Source of the DNA: Caballeronia zhejiangensis
Lineage (GTDB): Bacteria > Pseudomonadota > Gammaproteobacteria > Burkholderiales > Burkholderiaceae
Length of the DNA stretch: 44,810 nucleotides
Assembly: GCF_000698575.1 (NCBI RefSeq)
Contig: NZ_JFHD01000047.1
Location: 1 to 44,810 of the forward strand
Reading direction: 5' to 3'
The notes below the pieces were generated by a model. The model saw only the letters and a program-made list of their open reading frames with translations, was not told where the DNA came from and searched no databases. A program made the position numbers and the translations under genes. Shown here piece by piece: positions 16,007 through 24,094 of the stretch; the stretch's first letter is position 1; each line of letters starts with the position of its first letter.

Positions 16007-16031
16007 AAAAAGCCGCCCGATCGTGGGCGGC
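16007..16031 (-). terminator. intrinsic terminator between sheath and tube genes
   Basis: On the minus strand GCCGCCC (16031-16025), loop ACGATC, GGGCGGC (16018-16012) and then TTTTTC. The hairpin sits in the 65-bp gap after the sheath stop and before the tube start. It may lower or stabilise part of the late message. Confidence 0.75.
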
Positions 16032-16051
16032 TCACAGCGTTGGCGAACTGC

Positions 16052-17545
16052 TTACGTCTGGCTGGTGGACAAACGGAACTGCGCGAGCAGTGCGAAGATC
16101 CGCAACTGATTGATCAGCGTGCCCGGCCAGAGGACGTCGACGCGATTGGGGTTCTGCGCGTTCTGCTCGACGATGATCGACTGAGCGAACTTATCGCTGC
16201 CCTGCACGTAGCCTTCGTACTCCATCGCCTGGTATTCGGCGATCTGGTCAGCCTTGATGATGTTCGGCGTCACGATACCGGCGCCCGGTCCGAATCGCGT
16301 GCCGTTCGCCGCCAGCTTCACGCGCGCATATTTCGACGTCACCAGCGTGCGCAGACGACGCAGCACGTACGCGAGCAGGAACATCGTCTCGACTTCGAGA
16401 TAGCTGTTGTCCGGCTGCCCGAACGCGTTCGTCTGATAGCTCGTGATCAGGTTCTCGATCGCGACCGTGCCGTCATCGCCAACCGTGAAGGTGGCGATGC
16501 CGTCATAGAGCAGCGTGTTGCGCTGGCTCAGGTTGAAACGCGATTGCAGCGGCGGCGCAAGCACGCCGGTCAGCGCGACGGTCTGCATCGGGACGCCGGG
16601 ATCAGCGCGCACGCTCACCGCGGTCACCGCCGCGATTGCCGCCGCCCATTGCCATGCGGGCGTCGGCGAATCGTTGAAGCCCATGATCGACTCGTGCTGG
16701 TTATTGCGCGACGTGCCGAAAGTGGTGAGACCCGCCCAGGTGCTGCGATATGCGACAAACACGTGGCCGTACACCTGCTGCTGCCAGCTCCAACGGCCGG
16801 TCGAGTCGTTCAGGAACGCCTTCAGCGCGTCGAGCGACGTCGTATCGGTGAACGCGCACGCAATGAAGTCGAACGGCATATCCTGAAGATTGCCGAGCGC
16901 CGTCGTGAGCGTCGGGTTCGTCGTACCACCCGCCATCGCCGTAATCGTGGCGGCGAGGCCGGTCGGTAGCGCCTCGCCAGCCGTCGTGCCGATGTAATTG
17001 AAGCGGACGTCGATGTCGTTGCCGACGAGGCCCTTGTTGTCGGCCGTCAGCGTTACGGTGCTCGTCGATGCGGCTGCTGTGACGGGCATCGACGGGATCA
17101 AATTGATCGCCGCAGCGACGGCGGTCGCAATCTGCGCGGTCGTCTGGCCCGCCGTCACCGGCACGGTGACAAGCTGACCGGCGATATAGAGCGAGATCGT
17201 GCCATTTGCCGTCGGCGCCGACGTGAAAGCGATCGAACCGGTCGCTGCGACCGCGCCCGCCGCATCCTGCACCGGCAGATACCAGAGTTCGCCGAATTGA
17301 TCGTTCTGGCGATATGCGGCCGTCATCAATGCGAGCACGCTGTTCGCGCCAGCCTGGACGTTCGCGTCGCCCGTGCCCGACGAGATGAGCGGTACATTCG
17401 GCGTCGCGATGCCAGCCGACGTCATCGGACCGATGAGCAGCGCGCGCTGGTTCGCAACAGCGGAGTTCGCGTGCGAGTTGTCGATCTCGGCGAAGAACAG
17501 CGGCGTGCGGATGTTCTGCGGGATCTGCTTGAACGGAATGGTCAT
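16052..17545 (-). CDS. tail sheath protein (Mu gpL-like)
   Basis: 497 residues, the normal length. The N-terminus IPFKQIPQNIRTPLFFAEID is diagnostic of Mu-type sheaths. A Thr/Ala-rich inserted domain (about residues 100-200) carries outer decoration. The C-terminal part has YLEVETMFLLAYVLRRLRTLV and DVLWPGTLINQLRIFALLAQFRL, typical of the conserved sheath core. The sheath contracts around the tube to drive it into the cell. Its ATG overlaps the DUF2635 stop. Confidence 0.93.
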   Translation of the reverse strand: MTIPFKQIPQNIRTPLFFAEIDNSHANSAVANQRALLIGPMTSAGIATPNVPLISSGTGDANVQAGANSVLALMTAAYRQNDQFGELWYLPVQDAAGAVAATGSIAFTSAPTANGTISLYIAGQLVTVPVTAGQTTAQIATAVAAAINLIPSMPVTAAASTSTVTLTADNKGLVGNDIDVRFNYIGTTAGEALPTGLAATITAMAGGTTNPTLTTALGNLQDMPFDFIACAFTDTTSLDALKAFLNDSTGRWSWQQQVYGHVFVAYRSTWAGLTTFGTSRNNQHESIMGFNDSPTPAWQWAAAIAAVTAVSVRADPGVPMQTVALTGVLAPPLQSRFNLSQRNTLLYDGIATFTVGDDGTVAIENLITSYQTNAFGQPDNSYLEVETMFLLAYVLRRLRTLVTSKYARVKLAANGTRFGPGAGIVTPNIIKADQIAEYQAMEYEGYVQGSDKFAQSIIVEQNAQNPNRVDVLWPGTLINQLRIFALLAQFRLSTSQT

Positions 17546-17838
17546 TGCTTTCCGACCTCTTCATCAGTTGCCGCAGCATTGGCTGCCGGTTGATCGCTCG
17601 ACGCAGCATCTGCGTCAGCGGCGGCTTTGGCCTGCGCTTCACGCGCAGCCTCGGCTTCGGCCTCCGCTCTCTCTTGCGCCGCATGAAATTCCTTCGCGCT
17701 TACCTCGACGACGTCACCGTCATTGAGCACGCGGGTCCAGAAGATGTCGCCGTCCGGCACTTCGATGCCTTCGTCGGGCAGCAACTGCTTCGTAACCGGA
17801 TGCCGCACTTTGAGGCCCGGTGCAGGTTTGACGATCAT
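17542..17838 (-). CDS. Mu gp38-like small protein (DUF2635)
   Basis: 98 residues. The N-terminal half (MIVKPAPGLKVRHPVTKQLL, then a short beta segment ending FWTRVLNDGDVVE) is the DUF2635 core always found just before Mu-type sheath genes. The C-terminal half is low-complexity Ala/Glu/Asp. Function is unknown but linked to sheath assembly by its invariant position. Stop and sheath start overlap by 4 bp. Confidence 0.88.
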   Translation of the reverse strand: MIVKPAPGLKVRHPVTKQLLPDEGIEVPDGDIFWTRVLNDGDVVEVSAKEFHAAQERAEAEAEAAREAQAKAAADADAASSDQPAANAAATDEEVGKQ

Positions 17839-17847
17839 TCGTCGCTC

Positions 17848-18453
17848 CTATTGAGGAAATTGAACGTTGACCTCGCCTTCCGCGCGGCCGTCGGGGCCCT
17901 GCGTGCGCGGAGCCGGCGTAACAGCGTCGGGGAATGGCGGGTTCGGATATGTGCCGTTCGGATCGGCGACGTTCGTGAGGTCCGCCGTCACGTCCATTGC
18001 AAGCAACTGCGTGTTGATGTCGGGATAGAACGTCTCGACGAACTCAACGCCCAGCAGGACCGAGAGGCCGCCTACGTGCGTCGAGCCATCAGCGGTCACT
18101 TCCGTTTCGGTGTCGCAGAATGAGAAGTCCTGCACAATGCGGCGCAACGGAATGCTCTTGAATACCGCTTCTTCGATCTCGGCGCCGAGCGTCTCCAGAG
18201 CGAGAAGCGCGGCCGGGCCCGATGCAGCCGACACCTCTGCCTTGATCTCGAAGGCGGCTATCGTGGTGAACGCGGTCGGGCCATTTCTGCCGTTCGACTG
18301 CTTGCGTTCTTTTGCCGGTCGTAACTTGATCGCTGGCAGCTTGGGCGCCGCCACGTTCCAGTCGCCTGGCGAATACACGGTCACGCCCGGGATCGTCTGC
18401 AAGATCGAGAGCAGAACACCGCGCAATTGCGCGCGGCCGGTTTGATCAGGCAT
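17848..18453 (-). CDS. tail terminator-like protein (gpU or Mu gp37 position)
   Basis: 201 residues. The pattern RAQLRGVLLSILQTIPGVTV, followed by strands with LPAIKLRPAKER, a helix (ALLALETLGAEIEEAVF) and a strand FVETFYPDI, resembles tail terminator proteins that cap the tail before head joining. The C-terminal ~45 residues are Pro-rich and flexible. The start at 18453 overlaps the stop of the head-tail joining gene by 8 bp. The family call rests on position and pattern, not on a firm motif. Confidence 0.6.
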   Translation of the reverse strand: MPDQTGRAQLRGVLLSILQTIPGVTVYSPGDWNVAAPKLPAIKLRPAKERKQSNGRNGPTAFTTIAAFEIKAEVSAASGPAALLALETLGAEIEEAVFKSIPLRRIVQDFSFCDTETEVTADGSTHVGGLSVLLGVEFVETFYPDINTQLLAMDVTADLTNVADPNGTYPNPPFPDAVTPAPRTQGPDGRAEGEVNVQFPQ

Positions 18454-18784
18454 CGGTTTGCCCCGGAACGTTGAGCATGAGCCGGCCGCCGCCGTGGCCA
18501 TCGAGATGGACCTCGCGCACCTGCAACTGCTCGCCCGTCTTGTTGATCATCAGCGTGTCGTACTGCTGCGGCTCGACGGGGAACTGCGAGACCTGAATTC
18601 CGACCGTCGGCTGCTGCGTGACGACCGTCGACCCGGTCACCGGATCGACGCCGAAGAACGCCTTGTCATAGGCACCGGTGATCTGGAACGAGCCACCGTG
18701 GGCAGGCATATAGGTGATCGCCGTCCCGAACTGCGCCATCAAAGGACCGAGGATCTTGCCGTCGACGATGTCGTCCCAGTCCAT
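18446..18784 (-). CDS. head-tail joining protein (lambda gpFII / Gifsy-2 type)
   Basis: 112 residues. The start (DWDDIVDGKILGPLMAQFG) and the middle (YDKAFFGVDPVTGSTVV) match the small head-tail joining proteins of lambdoid phages such as Gifsy-2 and lambda gpFII. It binds the filled head to the tail. It lies at the switch from head to tail genes, 3 bp after an 81-residue protein gene. Confidence 0.8.
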   Translation of the reverse strand: MDWDDIVDGKILGPLMAQFGTAITYMPAHGGSFQITGAYDKAFFGVDPVTGSTVVTQQPTVGIQVSQFPVEPQQYDTLMINKTGEQLQVREVHLDGHGGGRLMLNVPGQTDA

Positions 18785-18787
18785 CGG

Positions 18788-19033
18788 TCACTCCGACTCG
18801 TTGATCGACACCTGGCCGCCAGTGATCTGCGCGCCTTCGAGCTTCACTTCCTCGACCTTCTCGGGAACGAGGTAGCCGAGATCGCGCAAGCGCTTGACTT
18901 CGGACTCGGGCAGCTTCACCTTCTGACCAGTGGTGCGGATGACGTCGACAACTTCGTCGCCGCTTTTCACGCGGTCATGGATCGTGCGATTGCGCGCGAC
19001 GACGGCTTCAACCATCTTTTCGTTGGTAGCCAT
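18788..19033 (-). CDS. small protein at the lambda gpFI position
   Basis: 81 residues, charged and Val-rich, with a helix (KLPESEVKRLRDLGYLVP) in the middle. It lies between the major capsid and head-tail joining genes, where lambda carries FI, which helps DNA packaging. No sequence signature ties it to FI, so the comparison is one of position only. SD and ATG are well placed and both borders are tight (8 bp from the capsid gene and 3 bp from the joining gene). Confidence 0.6.
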   Translation of the reverse strand: MATNEKMVEAVVARNRTIHDRVKSGDEVVDVIRTTGQKVKLPESEVKRLRDLGYLVPEKVEEVKLEGAQITGGQVSINESE

Positions 19034-19041
19034 CAGTCACC

Positions 19042-20088
19042 TCACGCGACGGTCGCAGCGAGCGCGGCGTTCACGCGGCTCGGGATGATGATCGGAGCCG
19101 ATTGCATCATCAGGAAGCGCTGCGCCGGGTCGTCCTTCAACCACGTCTTCGGCGCGAACGGCAGCGAAGCGTAGTTGAACGCCGGATCGATGATCTGACC
19201 GAAGGCGCGGGTGCCATCGAGATCCGGGCCCGTCATGATGAGCGAGCCATCCGGAAGCATCGGTTGCTCGACGTTGTTGTCGTCGACGTACCAGTCGTTG
19301 TAGAGCCAGAGGTTGTACTGCCCCCACACTCCCTTCGACACGGCACCGCGCTGGATCTGTGCGCCTACGTTCACGACGTTGCCGTTTTGGCCCAACGCCG
19401 GATAGTAGATCGCCCCCTTCAGCGTCGGGTCGAGCTTGAAACCGTTCCACGCCTTCGGGGTGAAGACGATGTCGGTTGCGACTGCGCCCGACGACTTCAG
19501 GATCTGCTGCTGCCACGTTTCGATATTGCCGGTCGGATTCGCCGTACCAGCGGCGATGTTTGCAGCCGTCCACTGCGCGCCGCCCGTCAGAGCGATCGTC
19601 AACGAACCGTCGCGGCCGAAGTCGATCACGGTCGTCGGGAAGCCTTCGCCAGAAACCGTGAGCGTGCCGGTTACCAACACCTGCGCCGCCATCCACTCCA
19701 TGCGACGCGTGAGCATATCGATCTGATCGTTGAGCTCGAACTCGAGGTTCATCTGCTCACGAACTTCGGGCGACAACTCGCCGCCGATGCGCTCGCCGAT
19801 CATCCGGCGAACAGGCTTGCGCAGGTCCGGTGCGCGCTTGTCCTTGATGTACGGCGGCTTGAAGGTGTTCGTCTGGTAGCGGCGGCTCTCGACGAGTTTG
19901 CCTTCAACCAGCGGCGAGCAGAACGGCGACATCCGACGCTTGCCGACGTCCACGTCGATCGAGACGAACTCGCTGTCTGCCGGGATCATGTTCGGGAAGA
20001 AGCGGTCCAGCAACCAGCTCTGCGCCATCTTCAGGTTCTGCACGACCCCGACCAGGGTGTTGGTGTCGTAAATCAAGTTTCCGGGCAT
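19042..20088 (-). CDS. major capsid protein (lambda gpE family)
   Basis: 348 residues, close to lambda gpE. LIYDTNTLVGVVQNLKMAQS and WLLDRFFPNMIPADSEFVSI at the N-terminus and the KRRMSPFCSPLVEGKLVESR segment are typical, as is NYASLPFAPKTWLKDDPAQR near the C-terminus. It forms the HK97-fold icosahedral shell. It follows the decoration protein gene after a terminator. A Thr/Gly-rich region around residues 135-190 probably holds the surface loops. Confidence 0.93.
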   Translation of the reverse strand: MPGNLIYDTNTLVGVVQNLKMAQSWLLDRFFPNMIPADSEFVSIDVDVGKRRMSPFCSPLVEGKLVESRRYQTNTFKPPYIKDKRAPDLRKPVRRMIGERIGGELSPEVREQMNLEFELNDQIDMLTRRMEWMAAQVLVTGTLTVSGEGFPTTVIDFGRDGSLTIALTGGAQWTAANIAAGTANPTGNIETWQQQILKSSGAVATDIVFTPKAWNGFKLDPTLKGAIYYPALGQNGNVVNVGAQIQRGAVSKGVWGQYNLWLYNDWYVDDNNVEQPMLPDGSLIMTGPDLDGTRAFGQIIDPAFNYASLPFAPKTWLKDDPAQRFLMMQSAPIIIPSRVNAALAATVA

Positions 20089-20116
20089 TGCTCTCTCCGA
20101 GTGTGTGGCCCAAATG

Positions 20117-20141
20117 AAAAAGCCCCGCTCGGTGGCGGGGC
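20117..20141 (-). terminator. intrinsic terminator between decoration and capsid genes
   Basis: On the minus strand GCCCCGC (20141-20135), loop CACCGA, GCGGGGC (20128-20122) and then TTTTTC. It occupies most of the gap between the stop of the decoration gene and the capsid start, so the abundant decoration message may end or be stabilised here. Confidence 0.75.
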
Positions 20142-20165
20142 CTTCACATCAGTTCAGTTGAGGGT

Positions 20166-20579
20166 TTAGCTCGGGTCAGCAGCCGAGACCGAGGACTTGA
20201 GGTGGATGCCGAGCGGGCGCAGCGCGTCTTGAGCAGCCGTCGACGTGATGCCCGTGCCGAGCGTCACCGCGTTGACATTGAACTCGCCTTCGAGATACAC
20301 GCCTGCGACTACGTCGCCCGCGCTGCCGTCGGCGTAGTCGGCCAAGATCGCCGTCGGCGTCTGGCTACCATCGGACGAAGCCGACAGCGCGACGGTGTAC
20401 TTGCCGCTCGCCGTAATCTTGCCGAGCACCGTGCCGCGCACGAACGGGCCGCCCGTGATCGTGACGTTGCGGGTGACGAGTTGCTTCGGCCCCGCGATTA
20501 GCTGATCGGGGACGAAGGTCTGTGCGGATGCCGACGGGACTTGGGGGTTCTCCCCGACCGTGGTAGGAGTCAATGCCAT
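20166..20579 (-). CDS. head decoration protein (lambda gpD family)
   Basis: 137 residues. The strands LVTRNVTITGGPFVRGTVLG and KYTVALSASSDGSQTPTAIL are typical of gpD-type trimeric caps. A glycine-containing loop (DYADGSAGDVVAGVYLEGEF) follows. The protein stabilises the expanded capsid. Gene order (protease, scaffold-like protein, D, E) is lambda-like. Confidence 0.88.
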   Translation of the reverse strand: MALTPTTVGENPQVPSASAQTFVPDQLIAGPKQLVTRNVTITGGPFVRGTVLGKITASGKYTVALSASSDGSQTPTAILADYADGSAGDVVAGVYLEGEFNVNAVTLGTGITSTAAQDALRPLGIHLKSSVSAADPS

Positions 20580-20606
20580 CTGAGTTTCTCCGGGTTTGGG
20601 GAGGGG

Positions 20607-21203
20607 TTACTGTTCACCGCGGCGCAGCTTACCTGCCGCAACAATTCGTTCTGCAAGCGTCGGTTCGGCGGGAGCGCCTCCCGACGCGCCGGGATTCGCC
20701 GGCCGCGCGTGAGCCATCCGCTCATCGAGCGACTTGCGTTGCTGCGCCGCCGGAGCGGCGGCCTCCGGGGCAGCAGCACGGGCGCCGGAGCCGAGGATCG
20801 AGATCGCGTCTGCCGACGACAGCTTCGTGTTGAACGCGAACTTTGCGGCTTGCTCGACATTGCCGGTCGCAATGCCGTACGCCAAGATTCGCGCGCAGCG
20901 TGCGCGCTCAGTCGCGCGAGCGGCCTTCTTGGAGTCGTCGGTTTCGTCGTCGCCGTCCTCCGCCTCGGTGTCGTCACCGTCGACGTCGTCCGCCTTCGCT
21001 TTCTTGGCCCCTTCTTCCTTGCGCTTTTCTTCTTCGGCCTTTTCCTTGTCGTCGAGCTCTTCCATGCGCTTCGCATAGTCCTCGTCGGACTCGTCCTCAC
21101 GCTGCTTGCGCTCGTCGTCTTCTTGTTCGGCGCGCGCGGCGCCGGCACGGCTCAGCAGGTGGGCAAACGGCGCCACGCCCGCAAGGGTCTTTTTCAAACT
21201 CAT
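20607..21203 (-). CDS. putative capsid scaffold protein
   Basis: 198 residues. The first half is very highly charged (DDERKQREDESDEDYAKRME and DDVDGDDTEAEDGDDETDD), expected to be helical or disordered. The second half has a helical domain (CARILAYGIATGNVEQAAKF) and ends with LAERIVAAGKLRRGE. It stands as a separate gene where lambda has scaffold Nu3 as an internal in-frame product of the protease gene. The position and charge fit a scaffold removed by the neighbouring protease. Confidence 0.65.
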   Translation of the reverse strand: MSLKKTLAGVAPFAHLLSRAGAARAEQEDDERKQREDESDEDYAKRMEELDDKEKAEEEKRKEEGAKKAKADDVDGDDTEAEDGDDETDDSKKAARATERARCARILAYGIATGNVEQAAKFAFNTKLSSADAISILGSGARAAAPEAAAPAAQQRKSLDERMAHARPANPGASGGAPAEPTLAERIVAAGKLRRGEQ

Positions 21204-21226
21204 TGCATACCTCGTGAGAGTGTTGT

Positions 21227-22123
21227 TTAGGCCAGCTCGGCTAGCAAGGCCAGGAGCGCCGAATCTGGCGCCATCACTGCGTCTGCAAGCCCTCGGCTGA
21301 CGCCGTTTTCGCCCATGAAGCAGGCGGCCTGCATCTCGCGCACTGCGTCAGGCGCGAGATTCCGGTTACGGGCGACCGTGCTTACGAACAGTTCGCCCAT
21401 GGTGTTGATGTCGGCCTGCGCGGCTTCGAATGCTTCCTTCGAGAGCGGAATCTCCGGATGGAAGTCCGCTTTGCGATCGCCGTACGTTATGAACGTGACC
21501 TGATAGCCAGACGCCGTGAGGGCCTTCGACCAGTCGACGTGCATCGTGATCACGCCGATCGAACCGACACCGCCCGTGCGCGGGACGATGATCTTGTCGG
21601 TCGCGCTCGCGAGCGCATACGCCGCCGAGTACGCCGACTCGGAGAGAATCGACCACATCGGTTTGTCGCCGCGCAACGCATACACCGTATCGACCAGGTC
21701 GAAGCATCCGGCGACTTCGCCGCCCGGGGAATCGATGTCGAACACGATCGCGCGCACGCCTGGATCGGCATGAGCGGACAGAATGCTCTGCCGAAGCCCG
21801 TCGTATCCTGTCATGCCGGAGTACGGCCGCAGCGACCGGAGCTTCTGGACGAGCGTTCCGCGCACAGTAATCATCGCGATGCCGGTGTCGGCAATCATGT
21901 CGTAGCCGGGATCGACCACGCGCCCGGCGCGGGTGTCGGACTCGTATTCGTCGTCCCACGCGCCGAACGCCATCGGGCTGATGGTCGATCCATCGAGACG
22001 CCCGATGTGCGAGATACCGAGCCGGTCGGCAAGAGAAGCCATAACGACTTCGGCCTTCTCTCGCTTGATCGCCAGCGGAGTGTTGAACATCCGCTGGCTC
22101 AGAAACGCCAATTGGCCGTGCAT
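21227..22123 (-). CDS. prohead protease, S49 family (lambda gpC-like)
   Basis: 298 residues. The SppA/ClpP-type fold is seen in VRAIVFDIDSPGGEVAGC. The likely catalytic Ser is 166 in SAYSAAYALASATDKI and the Lys is 218 in YGDRKADFHPE, the arrangement of S49 peptidases. It matures the prohead by cutting scaffold and possibly portal. GGAGAGG precedes the ATG. Unlike lambda, no scaffold domain is fused to its C-terminus. Confidence 0.92.
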   Translation of the reverse strand: MHGQLAFLSQRMFNTPLAIKREKAEVVMASLADRLGISHIGRLDGSTISPMAFGAWDDEYESDTRAGRVVDPGYDMIADTGIAMITVRGTLVQKLRSLRPYSGMTGYDGLRQSILSAHADPGVRAIVFDIDSPGGEVAGCFDLVDTVYALRGDKPMWSILSESAYSAAYALASATDKIIVPRTGGVGSIGVITMHVDWSKALTASGYQVTFITYGDRKADFHPEIPLSKEAFEAAQADINTMGELFVSTVARNRNLAPDAVREMQAACFMGENGVSRGLADAVMAPDSALLALLAELA

Positions 22124-22136
22124 AGCCTCTCCAATG

Positions 22137-23798
22137 TCATTGCGCCTTCGGCTCCTGTGTTACCTCGTCCGCCGTCGCGTCTTCTTTCAGTGTCGAGGGA
22201 AGAGGAATGCCGCGATCCTTGATGTACTGGATCTCGACCGCCCGCTGGTCGATGTTGTCGCGCCAATCGTTGCCCGACAGCTGCGCCGATTCGTCTTCAA
22301 GCGTCGACAGTCCGGACTCGATGCCGAGCGCCGCACCCTGCCGTTCCTTCATCGGATCAACGTAGCCGCGGCCCGGACCGATCCACCATGCACGCGTATA
22401 TGCCGCGCGCGCCATTGCGAACTCGGGCGCGCCAGACGGAAGCGGAAGCTCGCCGATGTCCATCATTTCCTCGACCATCGCGCACAGAATGGGCTGCCCG
22501 AATCCGCGCCCGAAGTCGCTGCGGCGGCGGTCGAACGTCTTCCACGCCTCCAGCGCCGCCGCTCGATAGGACGAGTAGTTCACATCTGCCCAGTTCTGGG
22601 TGATCTGTTGTGCCGACATGCCGGTGCCCGCCGCGACGTTGCGCAGCATGGCGTTCTCGAACTCGGCGAAGTTACCCGCCGGCCGGGTAGCCGACACCGT
22701 GTTAATCGTTTCGCCAGGGAACAGGATCGGCAACCGCGCGCCGCCGAGACGGAGATCGGTCTTGTCGTGGAACTCTGCGCGAGCGTCCTGATAGCCGTTG
22801 TATCCGTCGACCGCGTCTTCACCATCGCCAAGAGCCTCGGTGACGAGCTGCTTGTCGAACGGGCTCGTGACGTAGGCGCCGAAGATCGCATTGATGATTG
22901 CTGCGTCGAGCTCGGTGCCGTCGTACTTGATCAGCATCTTCAGCCGCTGCAGCACGGGCGTCAGGATGCCCGCGCCGCCGCGATGCTGCGACGCGCGGTC
23001 GAAGTCATAGTCGTGAACGACGATCGGACGCCCCCAATCTGTTTCGGCAGCGATCCGCTCCCACGTCACCTGCTTTCCGCCGCTGAACCAGTCGCCTTGG
23101 TGCGCCCTTCGAATGTGATACGCCACCGGCGCACCATATTCATCAACCTCGACGCCGCCGCGCATCGTCTGGCGGTCAAAATTTTGTTGCGGGTTCGACA
23201 AGCGGTCAGGGTCGATCAGCTGCAGCACGGTCGCGTAGCGCGCGCCGCGCGGCAGGCGCTCCGGCATCCACTGAAGGATCGCCAGAGCATCGCCGTCGAC
23301 GATCTTGTGGCGGAAGGCCACGCGCATCATCTGCGGGATCGTCAGCTTGCGCTGCGCGTCGCAGAAATGCGCCGGATCTTCCGACCATGTGCGCCATCCG
23401 GCCTCCAGTGCGCGACCGAATTCGTCCGCCCACATGTGGTCGAACGCCTTGTTGCCGGTCATCGCAGCGAGCGCGCGGTGGTCCGGCTTCGAGATCGGTC
23501 GGAAGTCTGCGCCGATCACATTGTCGAGCGTGCGCGTGACCGCCGCACTCGCCCAACCATCGTTGCGCACCAGATCGCGCACGCGCGAGACGATGCGATC
23601 GCGATACGGGTTGAGTTCGCCATCCGGCGACCAAAGCACCGGGTTCCAGTCCCGCATGTGCTGACTGGACATGTCCGCCGCATCGAATGCGCTGGTGCTG
23701 CCGTACCCGCTATAGCTGCCGTTCAGCGCGAGCGCACGGCTCTTGCGCTCCGGCAGCGGCTTCCCGTCCGGACCAAGTAGCTGTACGTTCGATTCCAT
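22137..23798 (-). CDS. portal protein (lambda gpB family)
   Basis: 553 residues, typical of gpB. The N-terminal segments ALNGSYSGYGSTSAFDAADM and RDWNPVLWSPDGELNPYRD, the arginine-rich RIVSRVRDLVRNDGWASAAV, and the stem and clip part with AEFENAMLRNVAAGTGMSAQ and NWADVNYSSYRAAALEAWK are all family features. The dodecamer is the DNA entry channel. It lies between gpW and the protease, in lambda order. Confidence 0.95.
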   Translation of the reverse strand: MESNVQLLGPDGKPLPERKSRALALNGSYSGYGSTSAFDAADMSSQHMRDWNPVLWSPDGELNPYRDRIVSRVRDLVRNDGWASAAVTRTLDNVIGADFRPISKPDHRALAAMTGNKAFDHMWADEFGRALEAGWRTWSEDPAHFCDAQRKLTIPQMMRVAFRHKIVDGDALAILQWMPERLPRGARYATVLQLIDPDRLSNPQQNFDRQTMRGGVEVDEYGAPVAYHIRRAHQGDWFSGGKQVTWERIAAETDWGRPIVVHDYDFDRASQHRGGAGILTPVLQRLKMLIKYDGTELDAAIINAIFGAYVTSPFDKQLVTEALGDGEDAVDGYNGYQDARAEFHDKTDLRLGGARLPILFPGETINTVSATRPAGNFAEFENAMLRNVAAGTGMSAQQITQNWADVNYSSYRAAALEAWKTFDRRRSDFGRGFGQPILCAMVEEMMDIGELPLPSGAPEFAMARAAYTRAWWIGPGRGYVDPMKERQGAALGIESGLSTLEDESAQLSGNDWRDNIDQRAVEIQYIKDRGIPLPSTLKEDATADEVTQEPKAQ

Positions 23799-23801
23799 GC
23801 G

Positions 23802-24077
23802 TTATCGCCGTGTGAAGGTAATTCGGTTCGCTCTGCGGGGCGACGAGACGATGCCGAGCTGCGCCTGCATCAACTGAATTGCCGCAGCCAATTCCGCGAG
23901 ATTTGCGCGCGTGTACGTGACCGAGCGCGTACCGTCGCCCTGTGTGTACGAGTAAGACTCGCCCTGCGCGCCCGTCGACAACTGGATGTAGATCTGCTGC
24001 GCGTTGGCGAGTGACTGCCGCAGCGCTGTCTGATCCATGCCGGCGAGCAGGCTGCGGCTCGGGTCGAAGCATCGCAA
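23802..24077 (-). CDS. head-tail connector gpW-like
   Basis: 91 residues. DQTALRQSLANAQQIYIQL and SYTQGDGTRSVTYTRANLAE are the conserved halves of lambda gpW, which plugs the portal. TTG at 24077 is taken as the start because AGGAG lies 7 bases before it. The internal ATG at 24038, which gives the usual family N-terminus, has no SD, so both products are possible. Confidence 0.85.
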   Translation of the reverse strand: MRCFDPSRSLLAGMDQTALRQSLANAQQIYIQLSTGAQGESYSYTQGDGTRSVTYTRANLAELAAAIQLMQAQLGIVSSPRRANRITFTRR

Positions 24078-24094
24078 AGTGGTTCTCCTATGCT

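Noticed and set aside
15300..16109. Long + strand frame opposite tail chaperone and tube genes
   Set aside because: Antisense to well recognised tail genes and without SD or motif.
21933..23780. 615-codon + strand frame opposite the portal gene
   Set aside because: The portal gene on the other strand is certain; this frame is rich in Arg, His and Val as expected for an antisense shadow.
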